Origin: Bosea sp. 685
Lineage (GTDB): Bacteria; Pseudomonadota; Alphaproteobacteria; Rhizobiales; Beijerinckiaceae
Direction: 5' to 3'
Length of the DNA stretch: 64,000 nt
NCBI RefSeq assembly: GCF_031884435.1
Contig: NZ_CP134779.1
Coordinates: 4,340,001 to 4,404,000 of the forward strand
Made by a program: the position numbers and the translations under genes. The notes beneath the pieces were generated by a model that had not been told where the DNA came from, did not search any database, and saw nothing but the letters and a program-made list of their open reading frames with translations. Each line of letters starts with the position of its first letter. Position 1 is the first letter of the stretch. Below are positions 43,143-52,401 of this stretch, in pieces.

Positions 43143-44146
43143 GCGCCGAGTTTGCCAGTATCCGGCCCGCCCTTGCCGAGGCCGCCCGGCCGGCCGCGCC
43201 ACCGCGCCGGCGGCCAGTCGTCGCCATCGTGCTGTTCCTGGCGCTGGCCGCCATGCCGCTTGCGGTCTCGCTCGGCTTGCCCGCGCATTGGCTGACGCTG
43301 GTGACGCGCGCGCTGATCTTCGCCATCGCCGCGCTCTCGCTCGATCTCATCCTCGGCGTCGGCGGGCTCGTCTCCTTCGGCCATGCCGCCTTCATCGGCA
43401 TCGGCGCCTATGCCACCGGGATCATGATCACCGAGGGGCGCAGCGAGGCGCTGCTGATCCTGCCGGTCATCCTCGCGGCCTGTGCGCTTTTTGCGGCGAT
43501 CACCGGCGCCGTCTCGCTGCGGACGCGCGGCGTCGCCTTCATCATGATCACGCTGGCCTTCGGCCAGATGGCCTATTTCCTGGCGCAGGCGCTCTCGGCC
43601 TATGGCGGCGATGACGGGCTGACGCTCTATGAACGCAGCACGCTCGCCGGCTTCAAGCCCTTCGCCAACCGGACATCGTTCTACTACGTCACGCTGGCGA
43701 CGCTTGCCGGCTGCTATCTGCTGATCAGCACCATCGTCGCCTCGCGTTTCGGCCGGGCTTTGCGCGCCGCACGCGAGAACGCGACGCGGGTCACGGTGAC
43801 CGGCTACGATGTCGGCCGCATCCGCCTGATCGCCTATGTCATCTCGGGCATGATCGCGGGCCTCTCCGGCTTCCTGCTCGCCAACCAGACCGATTTCGTC
43901 AGCCCCGCCTTCATCTCCTGGCAGCGCTCGGGCGAGCTCATCTTCATGGTGGTGCTCGGCGGCGTCGGAAGCCTGCATGGCGCGATCATCGGGGCGCTGG
44001 CCTATCTCTTCGCCGAGGACGTGCTGTCGGGCTGGACCGAGCATTGGCGGGTGATCTTCGGACCGCTGATCGTGCTCTTCGTGCTGTTCACGCGCGGCGG
44101 CCTGGTCGGCATCATCGGCAAGCTCGGGGGCAGGCGCGATGACTGA
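43139..44146 (+). CDS. livM: LIV-type ABC transporter permease LivM-like
   Basis: The ATG at 43139 overlaps the livH stop by 4 bp, giving 335 residues. A proline- and arginine-rich N terminus precedes the first helix. LSLDLILGVGGLVSFGHAAFIGIGAYATGI, RTRGVAFIMITLAFGQMAYFLAQ and YVISGMIAGLSGFLLANQTDFVSP are LivM landmarks. It pairs with LivH and contacts the LivG and LivF ATPases. The stop overlaps livG by 8 bp. Confidence 0.94.
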   Translation: MSAEFASIRPALAEAARPAAPPRRRPVVAIVLFLALAAMPLAVSLGLPAHWLTLVTRALIFAIAALSLDLILGVGGLVSFGHAAFIGIGAYATGIMITEGRSEALLILPVILAACALFAAITGAVSLRTRGVAFIMITLAFGQMAYFLAQALSAYGGDDGLTLYERSTLAGFKPFANRTSFYYVTLATLAGCYLLISTIVASRFGRALRAARENATRVTVTGYDVGRIRLIAYVISGMIAGLSGFLLANQTDFVSPAFISWQRSGELIFMVVLGGVGSLHGAIIGALAYLFAEDVLSGWTEHWRVIFGPLIVLFVLFTRGGLVGIIGKLGGRRDD

Positions 44147-44888
44147 GCCGGTGCTTGCGCTCAGCGGCGTCAGGAAGGCCTTCGGCGCGCTGAAGGTCAC
44201 CGACGGGGTCGATCTCTTGCTCGCACCCGGCGAATTGCACGCTCTGATCGGCCCCAACGGTGCCGGCAAGACCACGCTCGTCCACCAGATTTCCGGCATG
44301 CTGCGGCCCGATGCCGGCAGCATCCGCTTTCGCGGCGCCGAGATCACCGGCTTCACGCCCGAGAAGCGGGCGCGCGCCGGCCTCGCCCGGACCTTCCAGA
44401 TCACCTCGACCATCGCCTCGCTCTCGGTGCTGGAGAATGTCGCGCTCAGCGTACAGGCGCGCGCCAGCCATCCGCTCGCGCTCTTCCGCAACGCCGCGCG
44501 TGACGAGAGCCTGAACCGGCCCGCCTGGGCGGCGATCGAAGCCGTCGGGCTCGCTGAGCGCGCCCATGTGCTGGCGGGCCGCCTCTCCCATGGCGAGAAG
44601 CGTGCGCTCGAGATCGCGATGGCGCTGACGCTGGAGCCTGCCGCGATCCTGCTCGACGAGCCGCTCGCCGGCGTCGGCCGCGAGGAAGGCGAGCGCCTGA
44701 TCGCCCTGCTCAAGAGCCTCAAGGGGCGCTACGCCATGCTCCTGGTCGAGCATGACATGGAGGCCGTGTTCGCGCTCGCCGACACGGTCAGCGTGCTGGT
44801 CTATGGCCGCGTCATCGCCTCGGGCGATCCGGCAATGGTGCGGGCCGACCCCGCCGTGCGCGAAGCCTATCTCGGCGAGGAGGGGTGA
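44139..44888 (+). CDS. livG: LIV-type ABC transporter ATP-binding protein LivG-like
   Basis: A 249-residue ATPase. Walker A is GPNGAGKTTLV, the signature is LSHGEKRALEIAMAL (the LSHGE variant common in LivG), and Walker B is AILLDEPLAGVG. The H-loop is in LLVEHDMEAVFALAD. It overlaps livM by 8 bp, so it is in the same operon. Confidence 0.94.
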   Translation: MTEPVLALSGVRKAFGALKVTDGVDLLLAPGELHALIGPNGAGKTTLVHQISGMLRPDAGSIRFRGAEITGFTPEKRARAGLARTFQITSTIASLSVLENVALSVQARASHPLALFRNAARDESLNRPAWAAIEAVGLAERAHVLAGRLSHGEKRALEIAMALTLEPAAILLDEPLAGVGREEGERLIALLKSLKGRYAMLLVEHDMEAVFALADTVSVLVYGRVIASGDPAMVRADPAVREAYLGEEG

Positions 44889-44909
44889 TGGCGACACGCA
44901 GGCCCTCCG

Positions 44910-45049
44910 CTGTCATTCCGGGGCTTCGCATAGCGAAGAACCCGGAACCCACGACCGGGTTTGCTGGTCATGACGCCATCGGATCGTCGAACCCAGTCGT
45001 GGGTTCCGGGTTCGGCCCTGCGGGCCGCCCCGGAATGACAGAAGGGGCC
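44910..45049. repeat. Palindromic repeat, class B
   Basis: gtcattccggggcttcgcat and gccgccccggaatgac form the ends, with acccggaacccacgac opposing gtcgtgggttccgggt. It lies between livG and livF inside one operon. Confidence 0.8.
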
Positions 45050-45057
45050 GCCCTGCC

Positions 45058-45756
<699 letters not shown>

Positions 45757-45774
45757 AAGGCAAAGGAGAAGCCG

Positions 45775-46233
45775 ATGAAACCGCTGACCGCCGGCGTGAC
45801 CAAGGCCAATGAGGGCATCGATGCCATCTCGTGGAACATCCTGGGCCAGACCTATGTGCCCAAGACGCTGAGCGAGGATTCGTTCTCCTGGCATGCCACC
45901 TTCCCGCCCGGCACCTTCGTGCCGCCCCATATCCACCCGACCCAGGACGAGTTCATCTATCTGCTCGAAGGCCGGCTCGACCTCGTGCTCGACGGGCAGG
46001 AGAGCTTCGCCACCGCCGGCGACCTGATCCGGCTGCCGCGCAACGTCCCGCACGGGCTGTTCAACAAGAGCCAGGCGACGGTGAAATGCCTGTTCTGGGT
46101 CGCGCCGACCGGGCGGCTCTACGACCTGTTCTGGGCGATCCATTCGATGCCGCAGCAGAACCCGGCCGAGGTCGTGGCCTTGGCGGCGAAATACGAGATC
46201 GACTTCCTGCCGCCGCCGCCCGAAGGCGCGTGA
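45775..46233 (+). CDS. Cupin-domain protein
   Basis: A 152-residue single-cupin protein. PPHIHPTQDEFIYLLEGRLDLVLDG is cupin motif 1 with metal-ligand histidines and glutamate. GDLIRLPRNVPHGLFNKS is motif 2 with the third histidine. It begins 19 bp after livF and has an aaaggaga ribosome-binding site, so it is the last gene of the transporter operon. It may bind or transform the imported compound. Cupins range from dioxygenases to isomerases, and the sequence does not decide. Confidence 0.85.
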   Translation: MKPLTAGVTKANEGIDAISWNILGQTYVPKTLSEDSFSWHATFPPGTFVPPHIHPTQDEFIYLLEGRLDLVLDGQESFATAGDLIRLPRNVPHGLFNKSQATVKCLFWVAPTGRLYDLFWAIHSMPQQNPAEVVALAAKYEIDFLPPPPEGA

Positions 46234-46277
46234 AGCCCGCGAGGCCGAGGCCAGGGGGCTTTCCACCGACGTCAAGC

Positions 46278-46365
46278 CGTCTTTGCGAGCGTGAGCCGAA
46301 GCAATCCAGGGGGAGTGCGTGAGGCCCCTGGATTGCTTCGCCGACTGCGCCGCCTGGCAATGACG
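46278..46365. repeat. Intergenic palindromic repeat, class A
   Basis: tttgcgagcgtgagccgaag and ctggattgcttcgccgactg form the class A layout; gaagcaatccagggg faces cccctggattgcttc exactly. The right end is ggcaatgacg. Related to 1862-1949. Confidence 0.75.
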
Positions 46366-46399
46366 ATTCAAGCCGTGTGAAAAACGCTCTAGAAAATCG

Positions 46400-46762
46400 T
46401 CAGCTTGAGCGGCAAAGCCCCGTCTTGGTGCGCTCCTTGTCGCCATCATCATAATCGATCGCGAGCGCGCTCCCACCCAGCGAGGTGATCTTGCCCGGGA
46501 ACCACTTGCCGCCGCCCTTGAAATTGCACTCGACGCGACTGCCAATCGTCCAGTTGTAAGGGCGCACGCTGGCGAGCGGGAGCGTTTCGCGGTCACCGTC
46601 GTCATACTGAATCGTGAGACGGTCGCCTGAAACGCTTTGGAGCACGCCGGGAAACCAGTAGTTGCCGTTCTTGAAGCGTGCGAGCACCCAATCTCCGGGG
46701 CTCTGCGCCTGCGCTGTAGCGGCGCCGCCAAGAAGCGCACCAATCACCAGCCAAATCTTCAT
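46400..46762 (-). CDS. Secreted tandem Tudor-like repeat protein
   Basis: A 120-residue protein with a signal peptide (about 1-20, cut after AQAQ). The mature part is two copies of one module: GDWVLARFKNGNYWFPGVLQ, then GDRLTIQYDDGDRETLP; and GSRVECNFKGGGKWFPGKIT, then SALAIDYDDGDKERTK. The pattern W-x-A-x-F/W-x-x-G-x-WFPG plus YDDGD is that of Tudor/Agenet-like beta barrels, which in eukaryotes bind modified peptides. A periplasmic role is unknown. The gene stands alone, with a palindrome at 46822-46840 upstream. Confidence 0.78.
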   Translation of the reverse strand: MKIWLVIGALLGGAATAQAQSPGDWVLARFKNGNYWFPGVLQSVSGDRLTIQYDDGDRETLPLASVRPYNWTIGSRVECNFKGGGKWFPGKITSLGGSALAIDYDDGDKERTKTGLCRSS

Positions 46763-47126
46763 TGTCCATCTCCAACTCGAACTGCCGCAACAGGTGACGT
46801 AACACGGCCTGAAAAGCCTTTCGACAATAATGAATTGTCGTCACGGGGGTTACCTTACCGCGAAGTCCGGCAAGGATCGGAACCAACTCTGCGTCATCCT
46901 CGATACCGCCAATCTGACAAAACATGACTTCGCCCCGCCGGGAGCTACGTCATGATGACCGGGCATCGCCAGAACCCGAGATCGAAGCTCCACCGCTATC
47001 CGGAGACGCCGAAAGGCGCTCCGTTAAGGTTAAGCAAAGCTTAAGGCTGTGCCCCGCTACGGCTTCCGCCATAATCGCGCTCAGGTTGCAATACGCAACG
47101 ACGACGCCATTGGATCAAAGCCTGCG
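46763..47126. promoter_or_regulatory. Divergent 364-bp intergenic region with a 7-bp-arm palindrome at 46822-46840
   Basis: cgacaat-aatga-attgtcg at 46822-46840 is a perfect inverted repeat with a 5-bp spacer, AT-rich against a GC-rich background and 60 bp before the Tudor-like gene. A second one, ttaagc-aaa-gcttaa, is at 47030-47044, 83 bp before the PilZ gene. Both are operator candidates. No gene is seen in the region. Confidence 0.5.
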
Positions 47127-47492
47127 ATGACGACCACGGAACGCCGGAAGAACCCGCGCCTGCGTACTCTGCTGGGCGGCACGGTCTGCTTCAACCAGCG
47201 GCGCTCGACGCTGGATTGCCTCGTCCGCAACCTCTCAGACGAGGGCGCGCTGCTCCTGCTCTCCGACGCCGTGGCGCTGCCCGGCGCCTTCGATCTCGAC
47301 ATCGCCCAGCGCCAGCGCTCCTACAACGCCCGGGTGCGCTGGCGTGATGGCGGGCGCATCGGCGTCGCCTTCGAGGCGCAGCCGGAAAGCCAAAGCGTGG
47401 TGCCGCTCGACATGGCGCGCCGACTGAAGAACTGCGAGCAGGACAATGCCCGCCTCAAGAGCCGCATCCGCCAGCTCACCGAAGCCGGCTGA
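47127..47492 (+). CDS. PilZ-domain protein (copy 1)
   Basis: From ATG 47127 the product has 121 residues. The c-di-GMP-binding motifs are RRKNPR (residues 6-11) and NLSDEG (35-40). WRDGGRIGVAF completes the PilZ barrel. A C-terminal helix (KNCEQDNARLKSRIRQLTEAG) could form a coiled coil. It would sense c-di-GMP and act on motility, exopolysaccharide or cell surface targets. The gene at 47788 is a paralogue. Confidence 0.9.
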   Translation: MTTTERRKNPRLRTLLGGTVCFNQRRSTLDCLVRNLSDEGALLLLSDAVALPGAFDLDIAQRQRSYNARVRWRDGGRIGVAFEAQPESQSVVPLDMARRLKNCEQDNARLKSRIRQLTEAG

Positions 47493-47787
47493 ACCGGATC
47501 AGGCGCGTTTGAGCAGCTGTTCAAGCATTGCGCGAAAAGTGGGTATCGGCTTTTCCGTCGAGGCCATGCTCTGAACTTTTAGAAGCGATCATGTTTTTCG
47601 TATTCGGACAGAGCCGTCCGAATGCAACGTGAGCAAACAGGCTCGCGCATCGGCAACGCTCCGGAGCGGCCATTTCCGCGGTTAATCTTAAGCCGCAGAA
47701 TGACATGCGTCGCGTCTTACGCCGCGTCATTATGGTGGCAACCGATAGCCGGCGAAGTCTGGCTTCGTCCGGGAAGGGAACCGCGCC
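47493..47787. other. Intergenic region with Hyphomicrobiales-type repeat remnants
   Basis: caagcattgcgcgaaaagtg, cgtcgaggccatgctctgaa and tagaagcgatcatgtttttc are pieces of repeats common between genes in this order. No gene is seen; the right part must hold the promoter of the second PilZ gene (ggttaatcttaagccgc at about 47680-47696). Confidence 0.45.
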
Positions 47788-48105
47788 ATGAGGATTGAAC
47801 GTCGTCAAACGCCGCGCAGCCGGGTCCATGGGGGCGCGAGCGTCGTCTTCAACGGCCGTCAGTCGGTGCTCGACTGCACCCTGCGCAACTGGTCGGACAC
47901 CGGCGCGCTGGTCCGCATGAGCGACTGGATCGCGCTGCCGAAAACATTCGAGATCGACATCGCCAACCGGGACGAGAGCGTCCGCGTCCGGCAATGCTGG
48001 CGTCGCGGAGACGATGTCGGCGTCGCCTTCCTGACGCCGGGGGAATGCCAGCCGGTTGCGCCGATTTCGCTCGACGCCATGCGAAAGCGCCGTCAGCTCG
48101 GCTGA
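47788..48105 (+). CDS. PilZ-domain protein (copy 2)
   Basis: A 105-residue single PilZ domain. RRQTPR (residues 5-10) and NWSDTG (34-39) are the c-di-GMP motifs. Much of the domain matches copy 1 (RQSVLDCTLRNWSDTGALV against RRSTLDCLVRNLSDEGALL; EIDIANRDESVRVRQCWRRGDDVGVAF against DLDIAQRQRSYNARVRWRDGGRIGVAF). It lacks the C-terminal helix. gggaaggga serves as ribosome-binding site. It ends directly against the convergent monooxygenase stop. Confidence 0.9.
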   Translation: MRIERRQTPRSRVHGGASVVFNGRQSVLDCTLRNWSDTGALVRMSDWIALPKTFEIDIANRDESVRVRQCWRRGDDVGVAFLTPGECQPVAPISLDAMRKRRQLG

Positions 48106-49350
48106 TCAGGCGCGCTTCAGCAGCTGTTCGGCGGAAAACCCCGCCTTCCCGGCATAGGATTTCACGATCGCCTCGCGCTTGGCGTAGCTCAGCACGCGCT
48201 CGACATCGTCGAAGCCATTGGGCGCCAGCGCCTCGACGGCATCGATGACGCGCTCGGGGCCGCCAGCGCGGTTCATCGCCACAATCTCGGCGGTTGCGGG
48301 CAGGCGGACCGCCTCATAAGCCGCGAGCGCATGGCGCGGATGCTCGGCGCGAACCAGCAGGTCGGCGAGGCAGCGCGCATCGAGGATCGCCTGCGAAGCC
48401 CCGTTCGAGCCAACCGGATACATCGGATGGGCGGCGTCGCCGAGCAGCGTGACGCGGCCATGGGTCCAGCGCGGCAGCGGATCGCGATCGCACATCGGAT
48501 AATCCCAGAAGCCGGGCGAGGCCTGGATCAGCGCCATGATATCGACGCCGGGCACGCTGAAGCGCCGGGCGAAGGGCAGCACGTCTTCGAGCCGGCCGGG
48601 CTTCGACCAGGCCTCCTTCGGCGGCGGCTTGGCCGGGTCGCCGGTTCGGATGTTGACGACCCAGTTGGTCAGGCGCGTCTGCGGCGTCGCGCCTGATGCA
48701 ATCGGGTAGAGCACCAGCTTCCCCGCCATGCCGCCGGCAATGATCATGCTCTCGCCATCGAGAAAGAGCGGCCAGTCGCAGGCGCCGCGCCACATCTGCA
48801 CGCCGTTCCAGCGCGGCGGCCCTTGATCGGGGCAATAATGACCGCGCACGGCCGAGTGGATGCCGTCGGCGGCGATCAGGAGATCGGCGCGGGCGGTCTC
48901 GCCGCCCTCGCCGCGCCGGGAATCGGCGAAATGGGCGGTGACGCCGCCCTCATCCTGCGAAAAACCCTGCAGGCGGCGGCCGGTGCGCAGCGCGTCCGCA
49001 CCCAGCCGCGCCACCACCGCATCGCGGATCACGCCCTGCAGGCGGCCGCGATGGATCGAGAATTGCGGCACCGGTGCGCCGGCATGCAGGCCGCGCAATT
49101 CGCGCCAAACGGTCTGGCCGAAGCGGTTCATATAGACGAGTTCGCGCGTGCGGATGGCCACCGCGTCAAGCGCCGGCAGCAGTCCGAGCTCGGCGAGCTC
49201 GCGGATGGCGTGCGGCAATGTGTTGATGCCGACACCGACCTCGCGGATCTCCCCGGACTGCTCGTAGACGGTCGGCGTGAAGCCCCGCGCATGCAGCATG
49301 AGCGCCAGCGTCAAACCGCCGATCCCGCCCCCGACGATGATGACCTTCAT
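48106..49350 (-). CDS. FAD-dependent monooxygenase (PhzS/salicylate hydroxylase-like)
   Basis: A 414-residue flavoprotein. IIVGGGIGGLTLALMLHARG is the N-terminal GxGxxG FAD site. LLIAADGIHSAVRGHY is the conserved DG motif, and VTLLGDAAHPMYPVGSNGASQAILDARCLADLL the GD motif, so it is a class A hydroxylase. Relatives hydroxylate phenazines, salicylate or other aromatic acids with NAD(P)H and O2. A shared operator-like site links it to the LIV-type transporter operon. A ttgaca on the coding strand at 49412-49407 may be its -35 box. Confidence 0.88.
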   Translation of the reverse strand: MKVIIVGGGIGGLTLALMLHARGFTPTVYEQSGEIREVGVGINTLPHAIRELAELGLLPALDAVAIRTRELVYMNRFGQTVWRELRGLHAGAPVPQFSIHRGRLQGVIRDAVVARLGADALRTGRRLQGFSQDEGGVTAHFADSRRGEGGETARADLLIAADGIHSAVRGHYCPDQGPPRWNGVQMWRGACDWPLFLDGESMIIAGGMAGKLVLYPIASGATPQTRLTNWVVNIRTGDPAKPPPKEAWSKPGRLEDVLPFARRFSVPGVDIMALIQASPGFWDYPMCDRDPLPRWTHGRVTLLGDAAHPMYPVGSNGASQAILDARCLADLLVRAEHPRHALAAYEAVRLPATAEIVAMNRAGGPERVIDAVEALAPNGFDDVERVLSYAKREAIVKSYAGKAGFSAEQLLKRA

Positions 49351-49376
49351 GCCTGCCCGCCCCTGCCCTTCTAATT

Positions 49377-49391
49377 ATTTTAAGCTTGAAA
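49377..49391. promoter_or_regulatory. Operator candidate upstream of the flavin monooxygenase
   Basis: attttaagcttgaaa is identical over 15 bases to the site upstream of the LIV-type transporter operon (40731). It lies 27 bp before the monooxygenase start codon and just downstream of the ttgaca box, so a bound protein would block transcription. A MarR-type repressor is the likely kind of ligand-responsive regulator. Confidence 0.6.
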
Positions 49392-49639
49392 TAACCGGCC
49401 CTGATTTGTCAATCGCGCCGCAGCGGCGCCGGAATCGTACGACATTAGCCGCACGGGGAACGGAACGAAGCGGATTTCTGTGCGTATCTACCGCCACAGC
49501 TGTCGTCTTTCGATTTTAGCTGTGCCAACTGGCGCCTTCGCGCGCCGCAGATTGCGGGAGCAACGATCCGTGGGAGCAACCCCGTACGAACGCTCGGCCT
49601 TGCGCGACGCTGTACAACCCCCTTCTCAAGGAGGAATTC

Positions 49640-49912
49640 ATGACCAAGAATGAACTGATCGCCGCCATTGCCGAAGAGACCGGCAAGACCAAGACCGACG
49701 TCTCGGCCATCCTGGCCTCACTGGGCGCGGTCGTCGCCAAGACCCTGAAGTCCGGTGACGACGTCACGCTGGGCGGCGTCGGCAAGCTCTCGGCCGCCAA
49801 GCGCGAGGCCCGCGAGGCCCGCAACCCCTCGACCGGCGCGATGATCAAGGTTCCGGCCAAGACGGTCGTCAAGTTCAAGGTGACCAAGGATCTCGCTGAC
49901 GCCGTCGCGTAA
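49640..49912 (+). CDS. hupB: HU-family DNA-binding protein
   Basis: A 90-residue HU protein of standard length: MTKNELIAAIAEETGKTK, VVAKTLKSGDDVTLGGVGKLSAAKREAREARNPSTGAMIKVPAKTVVKFK in part. The beta-arm tip has NPSTG, the usual RNPxTG position. A strong aaggagg ribosome-binding site precedes the ATG, as expected for an abundant protein. It bends and compacts DNA. Confidence 0.96.
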   Translation: MTKNELIAAIAEETGKTKTDVSAILASLGAVVAKTLKSGDDVTLGGVGKLSAAKREAREARNPSTGAMIKVPAKTVVKFKVTKDLADAVA

Positions 49913-49928
49913 TCTATCGTTTCCCTCC

Positions 49929-49974
49929 CCGCCATCCCGGACCAGCGGCGCCGCCGCCCGGACCCGAGATGGCG
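49929..49974 (+). terminator. Hairpin after the HU gene
   Basis: ccgccatccc and gagatggcgg can pair across about 28 nt of GC-rich loop 17 bp after the HU stop. There is no clear T-run, so this is a weak intrinsic terminator candidate. Confidence 0.4.
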
Positions 49975-50071
49975 GCGGAGGGAACGATGCCCGTCGCCAG
50001 GCTATGGCGATCACACCAGGATGTGCGCAAGCGCGGCTTGACCGCAGGCTCCGGCCCCGCACATTAGCCTG

Positions 50072-51247
50072 ATGTTCCTCCGCCTGTTCACAGAGCTGCG
50101 CGCCAACAAGGTTCCCGTCACGCTGCGGGAATATCTGGCGCTGCTGGAAGGCGTCGAGGCCGACCTCGCCGAGCACCGCGTCGAGGAGTTCTACTATCTC
50201 GCCCGCTGTTGCCTGGTGAAGGACGAGCGCCATCTCGACCGCTTCGACCAGGTCTTCGCCCAGGTCTTCAAGGGCATGGAGACGCTTCAGCAGGCCATCG
50301 AGCAGGCCGGCATCCCCGAGGAGTGGCTGCGCAAGCTCGCCGAGAAATACCTCACCGATGAAGAGAAGGCGCAGCTCGAGGCGCTCGGCTGGGAGAAGCT
50401 CTGGGAGACGCTGAAGCTGCGGCACGCGGAGCAGAAGGGCCGCCATCAGGGCGGCTCGAAATGGATCGGCACCGCCGGCACCTCGCCCTATGGCGCTTAT
50501 GGCTACAATCCCGAAGGCGTCCGTATCGGCCAGGACAAGAACCGCAATTTCCGCGCGGTGAAGGTCTGGGACAAGCGCGAATTCAAGGATTTCGACGACA
50601 CCCGCGAGCTTGGCGTGCGCAACCTGCGCATCGCGCTGCGCCGCCTGCGCAAATTCGCCCGCACCGGCGCAGCCGAAGAGCTCGACCTCGATTCGACGAT
50701 CTCAGAGACCGCGCGGCACGGCTATCTCGACGTGAAATTGCGGCCCGAGCGGCGCAACGCCGTGAAGGTATTGCTCTTCCTCGATGTCGGCGGCTCGATG
50801 GACTGGCATGTCGAGCTGGCCGAGGAGCTGTTCTCGGCGGCCCGCGCCGAATTCAAGCATTTCGAGCATTTCTACTTCCACAACTGCCCCTATGAGCGGG
50901 TCTGGCGCGAGAATCGCCGCCGGCACGACCAGGTCATCCCGACCTGGGACATCCTGCGGACCTATCCGGCCGATTACCGCGTCGTCTTCGTCGGCGACGC
51001 CTCGATGAGCCCCTATGAGATCGCGATGCCGGGCGGCTCGGTCGAGCATTGGAACGAGGAGGCGGGCCAGGTCTGGCTGGAGCGATTGACGGGACGTTTC
51101 CAAAAATCTGTCTGGCTCAACCCGGTGCAGCAGCATCTCTGGAGCTACACCCAGTCGATCCGCCAGATCGGCGGGCTGATGGCCGGCCGCATGTTCCCGC
51201 TGACGCTGGACGGGCTGGACGGGGCGATGAAGGTGCTGGCGCGCTAG
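50072..51247 (+). CDS. CoxE-like VWA-domain protein
   Basis: A 391-residue protein. The N-terminal half (FTELRANKVPVTLREYLALLEGVEADLAEHRVEEFYYLARCCLVKDERHLDRFDQVFA) is characteristic of the VWA_CoxE family. The VWA domain has the MIDAS motif LLFLDVGGSMDWH near residue 238 (DxGxS kept), then YFHNCPYERVW and VVFVGDASMSPYEI. CoxE-type proteins act with a MoxR ATPase to mature metal enzymes. No ATPase neighbours it; the MoxR-like gene at 14771 is in a separate operon. It may use an ATPase encoded elsewhere. Confidence 0.9.
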   Translation: MFLRLFTELRANKVPVTLREYLALLEGVEADLAEHRVEEFYYLARCCLVKDERHLDRFDQVFAQVFKGMETLQQAIEQAGIPEEWLRKLAEKYLTDEEKAQLEALGWEKLWETLKLRHAEQKGRHQGGSKWIGTAGTSPYGAYGYNPEGVRIGQDKNRNFRAVKVWDKREFKDFDDTRELGVRNLRIALRRLRKFARTGAAEELDLDSTISETARHGYLDVKLRPERRNAVKVLLFLDVGGSMDWHVELAEELFSAARAEFKHFEHFYFHNCPYERVWRENRRRHDQVIPTWDILRTYPADYRVVFVGDASMSPYEIAMPGGSVEHWNEEAGQVWLERLTGRFQKSVWLNPVQQHLWSYTQSIRQIGGLMAGRMFPLTLDGLDGAMKVLAR

Positions 51248-51259
51248 CCTCCCCCATCA

Positions 51260-51673
51260 TCATGGAAAAGCACGTGTCGGCGTTCCCTGATGAAAAACCA
51301 TCTGCCAGCTATCGTCGATCAACTTCCAGATCGAGCTTCGAAGCGAATGCACCTCGATTTCATCGACTGTGCTTCGGCGCATCGACCGATATGTCAGTAA
51401 CGCTACGCCCTCGGCGAGCAAGCAAACGCGGAAATCGCGGGCCGTTCGCTCAACCGAAGCGTCTTGATCCGTTTCGCCGGCGAGCGCCTCCATCGTTTGG
51501 TACTTGTCGTAGATTCGGCCTGAACGACCGAACTCCACGAAGTCGTCGGCAAGCAAGGCCATGACATCCGCCCGCGAAGCGCGAGCCTGAGACATCAACA
51601 ATCGCTCTTCAAGCTCTCGTAACGACACAAGAAGCGATTCCGTCTCAGCGTTGAGTGGACCGCCATCAACCAT
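51260..51673 (-). CDS. DUF4440/NTF2-like family protein
   Basis: From ATG 51673, preceded by ggagg on the coding strand, the product has 137 residues. LVSLRELEERLLMSQARASRADVMALLADDFVEFGRSGRIYDKYQTMEAL, ARDFRVCLLAEGVALLTYRSMRR and RSSIWKLIDDSWQMVFHQGTPT follow the SnoaL/DUF4440 fold. Such proteins bind small hydrophobic ligands or act as isomerases; no substrate can be named. A longer reading back to 51763 has no ribosome-binding site and no conservation. Confidence 0.78.
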   Translation of the reverse strand: MVDGGPLNAETESLLVSLRELEERLLMSQARASRADVMALLADDFVEFGRSGRIYDKYQTMEALAGETDQDASVERTARDFRVCLLAEGVALLTYRSMRRSTVDEIEVHSLRSSIWKLIDDSWQMVFHQGTPTRAFP

Positions 51674-51793
51674 GCAGCCTCCAATCGTGACCGTCCCGAG
51701 CCGCCACCAGCGGTTCCTCGCGCCCCTTCGGCAGAGGGTCTCCTGATATGGTGGTCGAGACAAGCGCTGGCTAAGCCGCTAAGGCTCGCGGCC

Positions 51794-52396
51794 ATGCAGC
51801 CTCACCATGACGACGACACCCCTCCCCCGGTCTGGCGCCAGCGCCCGAAGCCGATCGGTTTCGAGATCGCCTACAGGCTCGACGGCGACGCGCTGGAGAT
51901 CGACACCACCCGCAAGGTCGATCGCGTCAGGCTGGCGGCAATCGAGCAGGTCCGCTTCTTCTACGCGCCCGGCAATATCAGCTCGAAGGGCTACAAGACG
52001 CAGCTGCGCCTCAGCGACGGCAAGAACATCACCTTCGGCAACCTGTCCTGGCGCTCGCTGACCGATGTCGAGCGCGACGACGCCGGCTACCACGCCTTCG
52101 TCACGGCGCTCGCAGGCGAGGTCCAGCGCGCCAACCCCAAGGCCCGTTTCGTCGCCGGCAAGCCCTTCGCGCTCTGGCTGGCGCTTGCCTTCGTCGGCGG
52201 GCTGTCCCTGCTGATGCTGGCCTATTTCACCGCGCGCGCCTTCCAGCAGGGCGCGTATGCGGCCGGCTGGCTCGGCGTGCTGCTGGCGGCGGCCTCGTAC
52301 TGGCAGGTCGGGCCGATGATCAGGCTGAACCGGCCGCGCGACCTGACAAGCGGCGAGGTGCCCGACGAGCTGGTGCCCGGAGGACGGGCGGGCTGA
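51794..52396 (+). CDS. Small membrane protein with two transmembrane segments
   Basis: A 200-residue protein. The N-terminal half (about 1-120) is soluble and predicted beta-rich (GFEIAYRLDGDALEIDTTRKVDRVRLAAIEQVRFFYAPGN), like a PH-type or bPH domain. FALWLALAFVGGLSLLMLAYFTA and AAGWLGVLLAAASYWQVGPM are hydrophobic segments. The tail PDELVPGG is short. I do not recognise the family. It is convergent with the universal stress gene. Confidence 0.75.
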   Translation: MQPHHDDDTPPPVWRQRPKPIGFEIAYRLDGDALEIDTTRKVDRVRLAAIEQVRFFYAPGNISSKGYKTQLRLSDGKNITFGNLSWRSLTDVERDDAGYHAFVTALAGEVQRANPKARFVAGKPFALWLALAFVGGLSLLMLAYFTARAFQQGAYAAGWLGVLLAAASYWQVGPMIRLNRPRDLTSGEVPDELVPGGRAG

Positions 52397-52401
52397 ACCG
52401 C

